A stretch of 42,192 nt of DNA from Bacteroidota bacterium (GTDB taxonomy: Bacteria > Bacteroidota > Bacteroidia > Bacteroidales > FEN-979), in contig JAPLDK010000043.1 of assembly GCA_026391775.1 (NCBI GenBank), positions 1 to 42,192 of the forward strand. Direction: 5' to 3'. The position numbers and the translations under genes are program-made. The notes beneath the pieces are model-generated. The model was given only the letters and a program-made list of their open reading frames with translations. It did not search any database and was not told the origin of the DNA. This document shows, piece after piece, positions 11,001 to 19,810 of the stretch; position 1 is the stretch's first letter; the number at the start of each line of letters is the position of its first letter.

Positions 11001-12294
11001 CAAGAACACCCGCATCGCTCTGACCTCGGCGCATATCCCTTACGGTGCAAGGCTTTATTTCCGCGACGGTGTGGAAGTGAAAAAAGGCAACCTCATCAGC
11101 GACTGGGATCCATACAATGCGGTTATCCTTTCGGAAGTAAGCGGTAAGGTTAACTTCGAGAACATTCTTGAAGGTGTTACTTTCCGCGTTGAATCTGATG
11201 AACAGACTGGTTACCACGAAAAGGTTATCATTGAATCCCGTCAGAAGGGAAAGAACCCTGCCATCAACATCCTGGATTCTACAAAGGAGATTATCAAGAT
11301 TTACGATATTCCTGTTGGGGCCCATATCATTATTGAAAACGGAGCCAAAATAAAGGCCGGTGAGATCCTTGTGAAGATCCCACGTGCCATTGGTAAAGCA
11401 GGCGATATCACGGGAGGTCTGCCCAGGGTTACCGAGCTATTTGAGGCACGTAACCCATCCGACCCGGCTGTGGTTTCCGAGATCGACGGTGTTGTGTCCT
11501 TTGCCAAGAAGCTGAAGAGAGGTAACCGTGAAGTAATCATCACTTCCAAGACAAACGAAGAAAAACGTTATTTGATACCGACTTCAAAGCAGATACTTGC
11601 CCAGGAGAACGACTACGTCAAAGCCGGTGTACCTTTGTCGGACGGCGCACTCACACCAAGCGACATCCTTGCTATCAAAGGCCCCATGAAGGTCCAGGAA
11701 TACATCGTTAATGAGATCCAGGAAGTATACCGTCTCCAGGGTGTAAAGATCAACGACAAGCATTTTGAGACCATAGTAAGGCAGATGATGCGAAAGGTTG
11801 AAGTGGAAGATCCGGGCGACAGCCGCTTCCTCGAAGGCGAACTGGTAAATAAAGTGGATTTCCAGGATGAGAATGACTGGATTTATGCAAAGAAAGTCGT
11901 AGAGGATCCCGGAGATACAACTATATTCAAATCAGGTCAGATTATAAGCGCCCGTAAGCTTCGCGATGAAAATTCGATGCTGAAGCGTAAGGACAAGAAG
12001 CTCGTTGAGGCACGTGATGCAAAGCCGGCCACAGCACGCCAGGTACTCCAGGGGATAACAAGGGCTTCGCTGCAAACACGCAGCTGGCTCTCTGCAGCTT
12101 CCTTCCAGGAAACCACAAAGGTGCTAACCCAGGCAGCGATCAATGCACGTGAGGACGATCTGGCTGGCCTGAAAGAAAACGTTATCGTTGGACATCTTAT
12201 CCCTGCAGGTACGGGGCTTCGCGAATATGAAAGCCTGATCGTAGGCAGCAAAGAAGAATACGAAGCATTAATGGCATCAAAAGAAGAGGATTAA
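8008..12294 (+). CDS. rpoC: DNA-directed RNA polymerase subunit beta'
   Basis: RpoC is the catalytic clamp subunit. The start is placed at ATG 8008 ([20 protein letters not shown]), matching related N-termini; a TTG 18 bases upstream would add only six residues. Length is 1428 residues. The N-terminal zinc site [19 protein letters not shown] begins near residue 66. The Mg-binding active-site motif [12 protein letters not shown] lies at about 472. The second zinc site uses C821 and [11 protein letters not shown] from 895. The region [19 protein letters not shown] is the trigger-loop part of the family. The DUF3467 gene starts one base after its stop. Confidence 0.98.
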   Translation: MAYKKEGPINSAYSKITVSLASPEKILEMSSGEVLKPETINYRTYKPERDGLFCERIFGPVKDWECHCGKYKRIRYKGIVCDRCGVEVTEKKVRRERMGHIQLVVPVAHIWFFRSLPNKIGSLLGLPTKKLESIIYYEKYVIIQPGIKAQDGLNYLDFLSEEEYFDIIEKLPQENQYLDDSDPNKFVAKMGAEALYELLSRIDLDKESYDLRHKANTETSQQRKAEALKRLQVFESFRDAQKRMDNRPEWMIVKVVPVIPPELRPLVPLDGGRFATSDLNDLYRRVIIRNNRLKRLIEIKAPDVILRNEKRMLQEAVDSLFDNSRKASAVKTESNRALKSLSDSLKGKQGRFRQNLLGKRVDYSGRSVIVVGPELRLNECGLPKEMASELYKPFIIRKMLERGIVKTVKSAKKIVDRKDPVVWDILENIMKGHPVMLNRAPTLHRLGIQAFQPKLIEGKAIQLHPLVCTAFNADFDGDQMAVHVPLGNAAILEAQLLMLASHNILNPANGAPITVPSQDMVLGLYYMTKARKTDTDKKIRGENMTFYSPEEVIIAFNEKKVDLHAVIKVRMNLLEDGKEVSSMMETTVGRVIFNQVVPREYGYINQLLTKKSLRDIIGAILKKTGTAKTAKFLDDIKDLGYSMAFKGGLSFNLDDVIVPQIKETLVGDASAEVDEVVNNYNMGFITNNERYNQIIDIWTHTNSQLTVSLMNQLSKDKQGFNPVYMMLDSGARGSKEQIRQLSGMRGLMAKPQKSGASGGEIIENPILSNFKEGLSVLEYFISTHGARKGLADTALKTADAGYLTRRLVDVSQDVIISEEDCGTLRGLTITALKKAEEVVESLYDRILGRVALHDVYHPQTGKVIIVAGQEITEEIAQMIDDSPVEGVEIRSVLTCEAKKGVCARCYGRNLATGRLVEKGEAVGVIAAQSIGEPGTQLTLRTFHVGGVAGVNIASASRIEAKYDGVLEIDELRSVNYLTEAGEKYEIVIGRSAEMRIVDKNTRIALTSAHIPYGARLYFRDGVEVKKGNLISDWDPYNAVILSEVSGKVNFENILEGVTFRVESDEQTGYHEKVIIESRQKGKNPAINILDSTKEIIKIYDIPVGAHIIIENGAKIKAGEILVKIPRAIGKAGDITGGLPRVTELFEARNPSDPAVVSEIDGVVSFAKKLKRGNREVIITSKTNEEKRYLIPTSKQILAQENDYVKAGVPLSDGALTPSDILAIKGPMKVQEYIVNEIQEVYRLQGVKINDKHFETIVRQMMRKVEVEDPGDSRFLEGELVNKVDFQDENDWIYAKKVVEDPGDTTIFKSGQIISARKLRDENSMLKRKDKKLVEARDAKPATARQVLQGITRASLQTRSWLSAASFQETTKVLTQAAINAREDDLAGLKENVIVGHLIPAGTGLREYESLIVGSKEEYEALMASKEED

Positions 12295-12295
12295 T

Positions 12296-12604
12296 ATGCA
12301 GGATAATAAAAACCCGGTTAACCAGATCAATATCGAGATATCAGACGAAGTGGGCGAAGGCATTTATTCCAATCTTGCCATTATCACCCATTCCCCGGCA
12401 GAATTCATTATTGATTTTGTTAAGATGATGCCGGGAGTGCCCAAGGCCAAGGTAAAGTCGAGGATCATCCTCACACCCCAGCATGCGAAACGCTTGTATA
12501 AGGCTCTTAAGGAGAATGTCTCGAAATACGAGGCAACTCATGGTGAGATCCGTGATTCGGAAGGGGAAATTCCTTTCAATATGGGTATGCCAGGACAGGC
12601 CTGA
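12296..12604 (+). CDS. DUF3467 family protein
   Basis: A 102-residue protein of unknown function with the DUF3467 pattern: IEISDEVGEGIYSNLAIITH, then FIIDFVKMMPG and RIILTPQHAKRLYKALKENV. In Bacteroidota this family commonly follows rpoC, and here it begins one base after the rpoC stop, so it is surely cotranscribed. It has no signal peptide or membrane segment and is probably cytoplasmic. The conserved place suggests a link with RNA polymerase or its expression, but no function is shown. Its stop abuts the stop of the convergent thioredoxin-fold gene. Confidence 0.9.
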   Translation: MQDNKNPVNQINIEISDEVGEGIYSNLAIITHSPAEFIIDFVKMMPGVPKAKVKSRIILTPQHAKRLYKALKENVSKYEATHGEIRDSEGEIPFNMGMPGQA

Positions 12605-13798
12605 TCACTGACCTGATCCGTACTTCTTCAAGTTCTGTTCAATTGTTTCTGTCGAAACATTTTGCTTTCTGGCCAGCACGAGGGCATTTTTACAGTATTT
12701 TACCGCATCATCCCTTTTCCCTAGAGAATAAAGCAGGGCTGCACAGGTCTCGTTGTTGGCAACATCAGGCTTTAGCTCAACAGACCGCTTCGCCCATTGA
12801 GAGGCTTTTTCAAGATAATTGTTATCTTTAGAAAGGCTAAGCATCATGCCTGCAAGTTCATTGAGCATGTCAGGGTCGTCGTTATAATATTTATTGAGTT
12901 CCTGATAAGCAAGATCCATGAGTTTCTTTAAATTTCCCTGCATCTGCGAAATGTTCAGGTCGGCATCGAAAATCACTTTGCCTGCCCCTGTATATCCTGA
13001 AGCGTAGATCTTACGTTTGAGCCGGCTGTAGCTTGAATCATTCATCATCCCGCTACGGCCCAAATCCATGATGGCTTTGAAAAATACATTGTAAAATTTT
13101 GCATTGACCGAATCCTTTCCGTGGGCCTTAACGAACTCCTGCCGGTGGGTTAGCATGAAATTGAACTCCTTGGAATCCATGTTGTTGCAAAAGCTGAATA
13201 CTATCTTCCAGTTTGCATTATTTACAAGATCAGACTCCTTTTGCGCAGAAAGATATTTAATCAAAGGGACATCCACAGGCCTGTAGGCGTCGGAAAGCAC
13301 TTTCAGGTAGTTGTAAATGAAGACCGGGTTGTTCTCACCCTGGGAATAGCGTTTTTCATATGTTGCAAAGCATTCATTTGGATCCATGGCTTTCCCGGCG
13401 AGTTTGATGAAATCTGGAACGGTTTGGACTGCGCCTACTTTGATATGGACCATTCTCCCCTCGGAATTGATGAATAAAAGCGTTGGATATGCCCTGACCT
13501 GGTATTGCTGCGCGAGTTTTACACCTTCACCCTTTTCTATATCATATTTGGCACAAATAAAATTTTTATTGTAGAAGTCGGCTACAGTATCGTTGGTGAA
13601 GATATTTGCCGACATCCATTTACAGGGACCGCACCAGCTGGCATAGGCATCCATGAAAATCAGTTTGTTTTCCTTTTTTGCCATGGCCAGGATGTCAGCA
13701 AAAGGCTTGTCACTGAAGGCAATCGAACGGTTCTGGCTGATGCCATCCGCAAACAGAATAATTGTGAATATGAGAATGAGCGGGATGAGTTTTTTCAT
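12605..13798 (-). CDS. Exported thioredoxin-fold protein with C-terminal helical region
   Basis: A 397-residue protein with a signal peptide (MKKLIPLILIFTIILFADG) and a thioredoxin domain at about 25-135. The active-site motif CGPC is at residues 56-59 within DAYASWCGPCKWM, and the cis-proline loop is YPTLLF. This fits the thioredoxin_7/DsbD-gamma-like group that handles disulfides in the periplasm. The rest, about 140-397, is helical and ends in TPR-like units (for example ASQWAKRSVELKPDVANNET). No lipobox cysteine is visible. The substrate is unknown. It converges directly on the rpoC-DUF3467 transcript with no gap. Confidence 0.85.
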   Translation of the reverse strand: MKKLIPLILIFTIILFADGISQNRSIAFSDKPFADILAMAKKENKLIFMDAYASWCGPCKWMSANIFTNDTVADFYNKNFICAKYDIEKGEGVKLAQQYQVRAYPTLLFINSEGRMVHIKVGAVQTVPDFIKLAGKAMDPNECFATYEKRYSQGENNPVFIYNYLKVLSDAYRPVDVPLIKYLSAQKESDLVNNANWKIVFSFCNNMDSKEFNFMLTHRQEFVKAHGKDSVNAKFYNVFFKAIMDLGRSGMMNDSSYSRLKRKIYASGYTGAGKVIFDADLNISQMQGNLKKLMDLAYQELNKYYNDDPDMLNELAGMMLSLSKDNNYLEKASQWAKRSVELKPDVANNETCAALLYSLGKRDDAVKYCKNALVLARKQNVSTETIEQNLKKYGSGQ

Positions 13799-13874
13799 AC
13801 TGGCTTATTTGAAATAGAACGAAATAGATTTGACCGAATTGTAAATGTCAGGATTTTTTAATGCCGGGAAAAAG

Positions 13875-13904
13875 ATTGGAAAAAAAAGTATTGCTCTATA
13901 TTTG
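13875..13904 (+). promoter_or_regulatory. Promoter of the 13927-22904 operon
   Basis: A -7 element TATATTTG (13897-13904) fits the Bacteroidota consensus TAnnTTTG exactly. ATTG at 13875-13878 stands 18 bases upstream in the place of the -33 TTTG. Transcription would start near 13911, about 16 bases before the GTG start. Confidence 0.6.
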
Positions 13905-13905
13905 C

Positions 13906-13921
13906 ATTTGAAATTTCAAAT
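13906..13921. repeat. 16-bp perfect palindrome at the transcription start
   Basis: ATTTGAAATTTCAAAT is an exact palindrome between the -7 element and the GTG start of the DUF2520 gene. It could be an operator for a dimeric regulator, or chance in AT-rich DNA. Confidence 0.5.
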
Positions 13922-13926
13922 AAGGG

Positions 13927-14727
13927 GTGCCGGAACATCAGAAAATACAGAATGTAGTGGTTATTGGTGCGGGCAATATGGCCACCCATCTGGCACTTGC
14001 GTTGCACCATAAGGGAGTTAACGTAATCGAGGTGCTGAACAGGACCCGGCAGGCAGGAGAAAAGCTGGCACGCAGGGTCAAAGCCGGTTATAATACTGGT
14101 CTCAATGCGGCAGATTTCAGGGCCGACCTGTTCCTGCTCGCTGTAAGCGATTCGGCGATTGAGGAGGTGGCAAAGAGCTTGCATCTTAAGGATCAGCTGC
14201 TGGTACATACCTCAGGATCTGTTGATATGGCAGCACTTTCGGGAGCCTCATCGAACATCGGGGTGTTTTATCCCCTACAGACTTTTTCAAAGGAAAAAAG
14301 GATCAACTTCAGCAATATCCCGGTTTGTATTGAAGCGAATACAAGGGAAAATGAGGAAAAACTGATACAGCTCGCCAGGCTGATCAGTAAAAAAGCCCAG
14401 CTTTTAAGCAGCGCACAACGTAAAGTGTTACATATGACTGCAGTTTTTGCCGGCAATTTTTCAAGTTTTATGTACACCATAGCGGAGGACCTTCTGAAGA
14501 AGCACGGTATCCCGTTCAGCCTTCTGAAGCCCCTGATCCTGCAGACCGCTGCAACGGCAAAACATGAAGATATTTTCAGCAGGCAGACCGGCCCTGCAGT
14601 GAGAGGGGATACCAGAATCATGGACGAACACCTGGAGATGCTTGCAAAACACGGGGTGTATATGGAAATTTATGACCTGATCAGTAAGAGTATTATCAAA
14701 CATAAAACCAGAAATGACGAACTATAA
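13927..14727 (+). CDS. Rossmann-fold oxidoreductase-like protein with DUF2520
   Basis: A 266-residue cytoplasmic protein. Residues 8-120 are an NAD(P)-binding Rossmann domain with VVIGAGNMATHLALAL (GxGxMA loop at about 14-19) resembling pyrroline-5-carboxylate reductase. Residues about 130-255 are a DUF2520 helical domain (HMTAVFAGNFSSFMYTIAED, then TGPAVRGD). The gene starts with GTG; the first ATG lies inside the nucleotide-binding loop and would destroy it. It overlaps kdsC by 14 bp, a neighbour pair common in Bacteroidota. Substrate unknown; a link to lipopolysaccharide sugar metabolism is only suggested by context. Confidence 0.87.
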   Translation: MPEHQKIQNVVVIGAGNMATHLALALHHKGVNVIEVLNRTRQAGEKLARRVKAGYNTGLNAADFRADLFLLAVSDSAIEEVAKSLHLKDQLLVHTSGSVDMAALSGASSNIGVFYPLQTFSKEKRINFSNIPVCIEANTRENEEKLIQLARLISKKAQLLSSAQRKVLHMTAVFAGNFSSFMYTIAEDLLKKHGIPFSLLKPLILQTAATAKHEDIFSRQTGPAVRGDTRIMDEHLEMLAKHGVYMEIYDLISKSIIKHKTRNDEL

Positions 14728-15235
14728 GGAATTGCTCAGGCATATCACTACGTTTATTTTCGATTATGATGGTGTGCTTACCGATGGCATGGTGATCATG
14801 ACCAGTCAGGGTGAGGGCTACAGGATCTCCAGTGTTAAGGACGGGTACGCGATACAGCTGGCGGTTAAAAAGGGCTATAACGTAGCTGTTATCTCCGGCG
14901 CAGTTTCCAAATCGCTTGAGCACAGGATGAAAGCCCTTAATGTAAGAGATGTCTTTATGGGCATTGAAAATAAAATTGAATGTTTCCATGATTACCTTGA
15001 TGCCGGAAACATAAAGCCTGAGCAGGTTTTATACATGGGCGATGATATCCCTGATTACGGGGTGATGCTCGAAGCCGGTGTTGGCACCTGTCCGGCGGAT
15101 GCAGCTGAAGAGATCAGGAAGATTGCCAAATACATTTCCCACTTCAACGGAGGGAAAGGATGCGCAAGGGATGTTATAGAACAAGTCATGAAAGTGCAGG
15201 GAAAGTGGATGAATGATGAGGGATATAGATGGTGA
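14714..15235 (+). CDS. kdsC: KdsC-type HAD phosphatase (3-deoxy-D-manno-octulosonate 8-phosphate phosphatase)
   Basis: KdsC removes phosphate from Kdo-8-phosphate on the way to the inner core of lipopolysaccharide. The 173-residue protein is a C0 HAD phosphatase: motif I FDYDGVLTDG has the nucleophile D17 and acid D19, motif II includes VISGAVS near 59, and motif III is MGDDIPDYGVM near 108-118. The C-terminal GGKGCARDVIEQVM is family-typical. No cap domain is present, consistent with tetrameric family members. Related YrbI-like phosphatases with other sugars cannot be excluded. It overlaps the DUF2520 gene upstream. Confidence 0.85.
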   Translation: MTNYKELLRHITTFIFDYDGVLTDGMVIMTSQGEGYRISSVKDGYAIQLAVKKGYNVAVISGAVSKSLEHRMKALNVRDVFMGIENKIECFHDYLDAGNIKPEQVLYMGDDIPDYGVMLEAGVGTCPADAAEEIRKIAKYISHFNGGKGCARDVIEQVMKVQGKWMNDEGYRW

Positions 15236-15305
15236 ATTGCGAAGTAATCATGAGCACGCAAATGACAATGAGCAATCGGTGCGAATAAATGGTAAAAATA
15301 AAATT

Positions 15306-16280
15306 ATGAAAACCGAAAACGTATCATTAATCACCAGGGTTATAAAGATCATCCGGTTTATCCGGCTTCCCAACCTGCTGATCATTGTACTTACACAGTT
15401 TCTTTTAAGGTATTGCCTTTTCGCCCCCTTTTTATACAACGGTGATACGGAGGTTATGACCTCACTGGTTGATTTTTCCCTGCTTTGTCTTGCAACTATT
15501 CTTATTACATCGGGCGGTTACGTTATCAACGATTATTTTGACGTAAGAATCGATGAGATCAATAAACCTTCGCATCTGATTGTCGGTAAAATTATTCCCG
15601 GAAGAACCGCAATTAAATGGCATATTCTTCTAACCGGTTTGGGGAGCCTCATCGGATTTTACCTTGCTTACAGGGTCAGATTGCTCAGTTTTGGCCTTAT
15701 TTTCCCTGCTGTGGGATTGCTATTATGGTTCTATTCGGCAAAATATAAACGGATGCTTTTCTGGGGTAATTTTATTGTAGCCATGTTATCTGCCTTGGTT
15801 GTGCTGATTGTGTATTTATTTGAGTTTTTCTGGCTCAGGCTTCATCCCGATTTCTTTGCAGACCTTGTGCCGGATCTTTTATGGGTTGGGAAATTATTCC
15901 TGGCGTATGCACTTTTTGCTTTCCTCGTCACCTTTTACAGGGAGGTCATTAAAGACATGGAGGATGTGAAAGGCGATGCCAGGGTTGGTTGCCGCACTAT
16001 TCCGATAGTATTTGGCATTAACTCCAGTAAATGGATAGTTACCGGCCTGATAGTACTGACCATGTTTCTCCTGGGCTCCGGTCTTTTTGTATTATACCGT
16101 CTGGCTCTGATGACTGTGTTCTGGTACCTTCTTCCCACTGTGCTTTTACCCATGATCTACCTGATTTACAGGGTTTTCAATTCAAATACTCAGGAAGAAT
16201 ACCACATCATGAGCAATATTTGCAAAATAATCATGGTGGCAGGGGTTTTATCAATGCAACTTATAGCAATCAGCAAATAA
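15306..16280 (+). CDS. UbiA-family prenyltransferase
   Basis: A 324-residue membrane protein with about eight hydrophobic segments. The two Mg-diphosphate-binding Asp-rich motifs of UbiA enzymes are present: NDYFDVRID at 75-83 and DMEDVKGD at 217-224. The family attaches a prenyl chain to an aromatic or polar acceptor. The substrate cannot be read from sequence; relatives in Bacteroidota are often annotated as geranylgeranylglycerol-phosphate geranylgeranyltransferase-like. I chose ATG 15306 (MKTENVSLITRVIKIIRFIR); an in-frame ATG at 15213 would add 31 polar residues and overlap kdsC. maf begins one base after its stop. Confidence 0.87.
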   Translation: MKTENVSLITRVIKIIRFIRLPNLLIIVLTQFLLRYCLFAPFLYNGDTEVMTSLVDFSLLCLATILITSGGYVINDYFDVRIDEINKPSHLIVGKIIPGRTAIKWHILLTGLGSLIGFYLAYRVRLLSFGLIFPAVGLLLWFYSAKYKRMLFWGNFIVAMLSALVVLIVYLFEFFWLRLHPDFFADLVPDLLWVGKLFLAYALFAFLVTFYREVIKDMEDVKGDARVGCRTIPIVFGINSSKWIVTGLIVLTMFLLGSGLFVLYRLALMTVFWYLLPTVLLPMIYLIYRVFNSNTQEEYHIMSNICKIIMVAGVLSMQLIAISK

Positions 16281-16281
16281 T

Positions 16282-16866
16282 ATGATAAACAAACGATTAG
16301 AAGGTTATCACCTCGTCCTGGCATCGGCTTCTCCCAGGCGGCAGTACCTGCTCAAGGAACTTGGGCTGGATTTTGAGATCTGCACCACCAGCGTTAAGGA
16401 GGAATATCCCGGTGGTCTTGCACCTCATGAGGTTGCAATCTTCCTGGCCGAGCTCAAGGCTGCAAGTTTTGACACGGCCAGGATGAATCAGAAGGCCATA
16501 CTGATCGCCGCCGACACAATTGTGGTATTGGGCAACGAAATCCTCGGAAAGCCTGCCAACCACGACGAAGCTGTTATCATGCTGCAAAAACTATCGGGCA
16601 ACAAACATGATGTGATCACTGCTGTATGCCTGAAATCAAGGAAAAAGAAAAAGATCTTCCATGTGCAATCGTCGGTTTATTTCAAAGAACTGAACCTGGA
16701 GGAGATAGAATATTATATCAGGAATTTCCAACCTTTTGACAAGGCGGGAGGCTATGGTGTACAGGAATGGATAGGGTATATAGGCATCAGCAAGATCGAA
16801 GGGTCGTTTTTTAATATCATGGGCTTGCCGGTCAAGGAATTATATGAAGAGCTTCTAACATTCTGA
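16282..16866 (+). CDS. maf: Maf-family nucleoside triphosphate pyrophosphatase
   Basis: Maf enzymes hydrolyse nucleoside triphosphates (dTTP/UTP or modified bases) to monophosphates and are housekeeping or cell-division-linked proteins. The 194-residue length is normal. Motifs: LASASPRR at 13-20, AADTIVV near 71, GKPANHDEAVIMLQKLSGN, and DKAGGYGVQEW toward the end. It lies one base after the UbiA-type gene and 31 bp before surE, so it shares the operon. Confidence 0.95.
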   Translation: MINKRLEGYHLVLASASPRRQYLLKELGLDFEICTTSVKEEYPGGLAPHEVAIFLAELKAASFDTARMNQKAILIAADTIVVLGNEILGKPANHDEAVIMLQKLSGNKHDVITAVCLKSRKKKKIFHVQSSVYFKELNLEEIEYYIRNFQPFDKAGGYGVQEWIGYIGISKIEGSFFNIMGLPVKELYEELLTF

Positions 16867-16897
16867 CAAACCGGAAGACTGAACTGAATTTGGATCA

Positions 16898-17665
16898 ATG
16901 ACACGGAAACCCCTGATACTGGTAACCAATGACGACAGCGTTAAAGCGCCGGGTCTGAGGTTCCTGATTGAAATTGTAAGGCCATTTGGGAAAGTGGTCG
17001 TGGTGGCGCCTGACCGGCCTCAATCGGGAACTGCCCATGCCGTAACAGTGAACCATCCGCTTCGTCTGCACCAGATCGCAAAAGAGAAAGATTACGAAGA
17101 GTACAGTTGTAACGGCACTCCTGCCGATTGCGTAAAACTTGCTTTCAAAGTGGTTCTTAAAAGGAGGGCTGATTTCCTTTTTTCCGGTATCAATCATGGA
17201 ACAAATTCCTCAATTAACATTATTTACTCAGGCACAATGGCTGCCGTTTTTGAAGGCGCGCTTGCCGGTGTGAGTTCGGCAGGATTTTCGCTTGCCGATT
17301 ACAGTATGGATGCCGATTTCAGGCCATCAGCCGCATATATTAAAGAAATAGTGTCAGCGGTTATTAAAAATAAACTGCCTGAAGGTGTATGCCTGAATGT
17401 GAATATTCCTTCCATCCAGCGAGAAAAGATCAAAGGAATAAAAGTCTGCCGACAGGCGGAAGGAACATGGCAGGAAGATTTTATTGAAAGAACCGATCCC
17501 CAGGGCCGGAAATATTACTGGATGACAGGCGTTTTCATAAAAACCGGCCATGGTAAGGATACTGATGAATGGGCGATGGCCCACAATTATATTGCCGTAG
17601 TGCCTGTTCATTTCGATTTCACTGCAAATAAAGCCTTAAAGCCTGTTTCAAACTGGTTCTCATGA
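16898..17665 (+). CDS. surE: 5'/3'-nucleotidase SurE
   Basis: SurE is a metal-dependent nucleoside monophosphatase linked to survival in stationary phase. The 255-residue protein has metal ligands N11-D12-D13 in LVTNDDSVKAPG, APDRPQSGTAHAVTV (about 39-53) and SGINHGTNSSINIIYSGTM (about 96-114). The motif reads NDDS rather than the more usual NDDG; the acidic metal ligands are kept. Its last four bases overlap lpxB (ATGA), indicating translational coupling. Confidence 0.95.
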   Translation: MTRKPLILVTNDDSVKAPGLRFLIEIVRPFGKVVVVAPDRPQSGTAHAVTVNHPLRLHQIAKEKDYEEYSCNGTPADCVKLAFKVVLKRRADFLFSGINHGTNSSINIIYSGTMAAVFEGALAGVSSAGFSLADYSMDADFRPSAAYIKEIVSAVIKNKLPEGVCLNVNIPSIQREKIKGIKVCRQAEGTWQEDFIERTDPQGRKYYWMTGVFIKTGHGKDTDEWAMAHNYIAVVPVHFDFTANKALKPVSNWFS

Positions 17666-18801
17666 AGTATTACATCATAGCTGGGGAAGCATCAGGGGAC
17701 CTTCATGCCTCGAATCTGATAAGGGAACTCAAAGCCCTGGATTATCAGGCTTCGTTTCGCTGCTGGGGAGGCGATCTGATGCAAAAGGAAGGGGCGGTGC
17801 TTGTGAGGCATATCAGGGACCTTGCTTTCATGGGTTTTCTCGAAGTGGTGGCCCATCTTCCCAAAATCATGGGAAACCTGAGATTCTGTGAACGGGATAT
17901 TCTTCAATATAATCCTGATGTTGTTATACTTGTGGATTATCCCGGGTTCAACCTGAGGATCGCCCGGTTTGCGTCTTCCAAAGGCATCAGGGTATTTTAT
18001 TATATATCGCCCCAGCTCTGGGCCTGGAAATCCTCCCGGGTTAAAACAATCAGGGAGTATGTCGAACATATGTTCGTGATCCTGCCATTTGAACAGAACT
18101 TTTACCTCAAATATGGTGTTCATGCCGATTTTGCAGGCCACCCTCTGCTGGATGTCATTCATGAAGATATGAAGCTGAAAGACCGCGTCTCGTTTATAAA
18201 GGAAAACGGCCTGGAGGATAAACCATTGATTGCGCTTCTGCCCGGCAGCAGGAAGATGGAAATAAAAAGCATGCTTTCGGTAATGCTCGGGATCATTCCC
18301 TCCTTCCCTGATCATCAGTTTGTTATTGCAGCAGCGCCTTCAATAAAAAAAGAATTTTATTCATCCCTGATTGGCGATGCAAGGGTTAGTATTGTTTCGG
18401 GTCAGACCTACGACCTGCTGAGTCATGCTGTCGCTGCCTTGGTCACTTCCGGAACCGCCACCCTCGAAACTGCCCTGATGAATGTGCCCCAGCTGGTTTG
18501 CTATAAAGGCAATCCATTGTCATATCAAATTGCCAGGAGGATAGTCAAAGTGGATTTCATTTCGTTGGTCAACCTTATTGCCGGTTATGCAGTAGTAAAG
18601 GAACTGATCCAGAAAGAGTTCAATACCAGAACTTTGGTATTCGAACTTGAGCAGCTAATCCTGCCCTTAAAGCAGAAAGACATCCTTGAAGGATACCTGA
18701 AAGTTAAGGAACTGCTTGGAGGAAAGGGGGCCTCTGGTAGAACAGCTTTAAAAATTATACAATATTTGAACGAGAAAGCAGTTAATAAAAAGGATAATTA
18801 A
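17662..18801 (+). CDS. lpxB: Lipid-A-disaccharide synthase
   Basis: LpxB joins UDP-diacylglucosamine and 2,3-diacylglucosamine-1-phosphate to form the lipid A disaccharide (GT19 family), working at the inner membrane. The 379-residue length is normal. Motifs: IIAGEASGDLHA at 5-16, YYISPQLWAWK, AGHPLLD, LLPGSRKMEI and TSGTATLETALMNVPQLVCY. Hydrophobic and basic patches for membrane contact are present. It is translationally coupled to surE, and with kdsC it marks this operon as serving lipopolysaccharide synthesis. Confidence 0.97.
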   Translation: MKYYIIAGEASGDLHASNLIRELKALDYQASFRCWGGDLMQKEGAVLVRHIRDLAFMGFLEVVAHLPKIMGNLRFCERDILQYNPDVVILVDYPGFNLRIARFASSKGIRVFYYISPQLWAWKSSRVKTIREYVEHMFVILPFEQNFYLKYGVHADFAGHPLLDVIHEDMKLKDRVSFIKENGLEDKPLIALLPGSRKMEIKSMLSVMLGIIPSFPDHQFVIAAAPSIKKEFYSSLIGDARVSIVSGQTYDLLSHAVAALVTSGTATLETALMNVPQLVCYKGNPLSYQIARRIVKVDFISLVNLIAGYAVVKELIQKEFNTRTLVFELEQLILPLKQKDILEGYLKVKELLGGKGASGRTALKIIQYLNEKAVNKKDN

Positions 18802-18813
18802 TAAAAAGAGAAC

Positions 18814-19803
18814 ATGCAGAAAATTACAATTATGAATAAGACGATTTTTATTTTCTTTTGCCTGATGGTCTTTGGATTGACCACTGGCATAATGGCGCAG
18901 GATCAGAAAAAAACGACACAACCGGCAAGCCAGAAGATTCAGCTTTTTCCCGATACTCTGCACAATAAAGGTTCAAAGAGTATACAGCAACACCCTGCCG
19001 GGACTCCAGCTCATGGCGATAAGCCGGCTCAGAAGGAGCTCACACCCCAGCAAAAAGAAGCCCAGGTAAGTTTAAATGAAGGGTTGACAAAAGCCAAAAA
19101 TGGCGATTATGAAGGTGCTATCACAGACTTTACAAAGTCTTTGAAGTCTTTTGAAAACGCAATGACTTATATGAACAGGGGATATTGCTACATGCTGACT
19201 GCCAAGTACAGCAAAGCGATTGTCGATGAAAACAAGTCTATAGAATTGGTACCAGCCAATCCAAAAGCATTTTATATCCGGGGGGCCTCAAAATATTACA
19301 TTAACGATCTTGATGGTGCTATAAAGGATTTATTCGCATCCATTTCCTATGACCGTAAAAACCCTTTTGCATTTAATTATATTGCAGCAGTTAAGATGAT
19401 GAAACAGGATTATAAGGGGGCACTTGATAATTATGATAATGTTATCAAGCTTGACTCCGCATTTGAGGATGTGTTCACAAATCGCGGCATGGTACACCAT
19501 TACCTGCAGGATTACAACGGTGCCATCATCGATTATAATATCGCTTTAAAAAGGGATCCGGTGAACAGCTCCGCCTTTAATAATCGTGGTGCAGCCAAAA
19601 TGATGCTTAAGGATTATGAGGGGGCGTTACAGGATTTCAACAAGGCCATTGAACTGAGACCAAAATATGCGGATGCCTTTACAAACCGAGGCAGGGTAAA
19701 GCAGTTTATAGGAGACATGGAAGGGGCTTGTAAGGACTGGAATACGGCTTTTGATCTTGGGATTACCGAGGCTAAAGATCTGATCATCAAAAACTGCAAG
19801 TAA
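18814..19803 (+). CDS. Secreted TPR-repeat protein 1
   Basis: A 329-residue exported protein. Signal peptide: MNKTIFIFFCLMVFGLTTGIMAQ, after which a Pro/Gln/Lys-rich linker runs to about residue 75. At least six TPR units follow (for example FNNRGAAKMMLKDYEGALQD, then FNKAIELRPKYADAFTNRGR). It ends with EGACKDWNTAFDLG and a terminal NCK. An internal ATG at 18832 is an equally good start and would give the more usual signal peptide. The next gene is a paralogue with the same C-terminal pattern, so the pair arose by tandem duplication. Protein-protein scaffolding in the periplasm is inferred. Confidence 0.85.
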   Translation: MQKITIMNKTIFIFFCLMVFGLTTGIMAQDQKKTTQPASQKIQLFPDTLHNKGSKSIQQHPAGTPAHGDKPAQKELTPQQKEAQVSLNEGLTKAKNGDYEGAITDFTKSLKSFENAMTYMNRGYCYMLTAKYSKAIVDENKSIELVPANPKAFYIRGASKYYINDLDGAIKDLFASISYDRKNPFAFNYIAAVKMMKQDYKGALDNYDNVIKLDSAFEDVFTNRGMVHHYLQDYNGAIIDYNIALKRDPVNSSAFNNRGAAKMMLKDYEGALQDFNKAIELRPKYADAFTNRGRVKQFIGDMEGACKDWNTAFDLGITEAKDLIIKNCK

Positions 19804-19810
19804 TCCTTCA

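Noticed and set aside
15213-15305. N-terminal extension of the UbiA-type protein from ATG 15213
   Set aside because: The extra 31 residues are polar and family-atypical and overlap kdsC; ATG 15306 gives the expected N-terminus.
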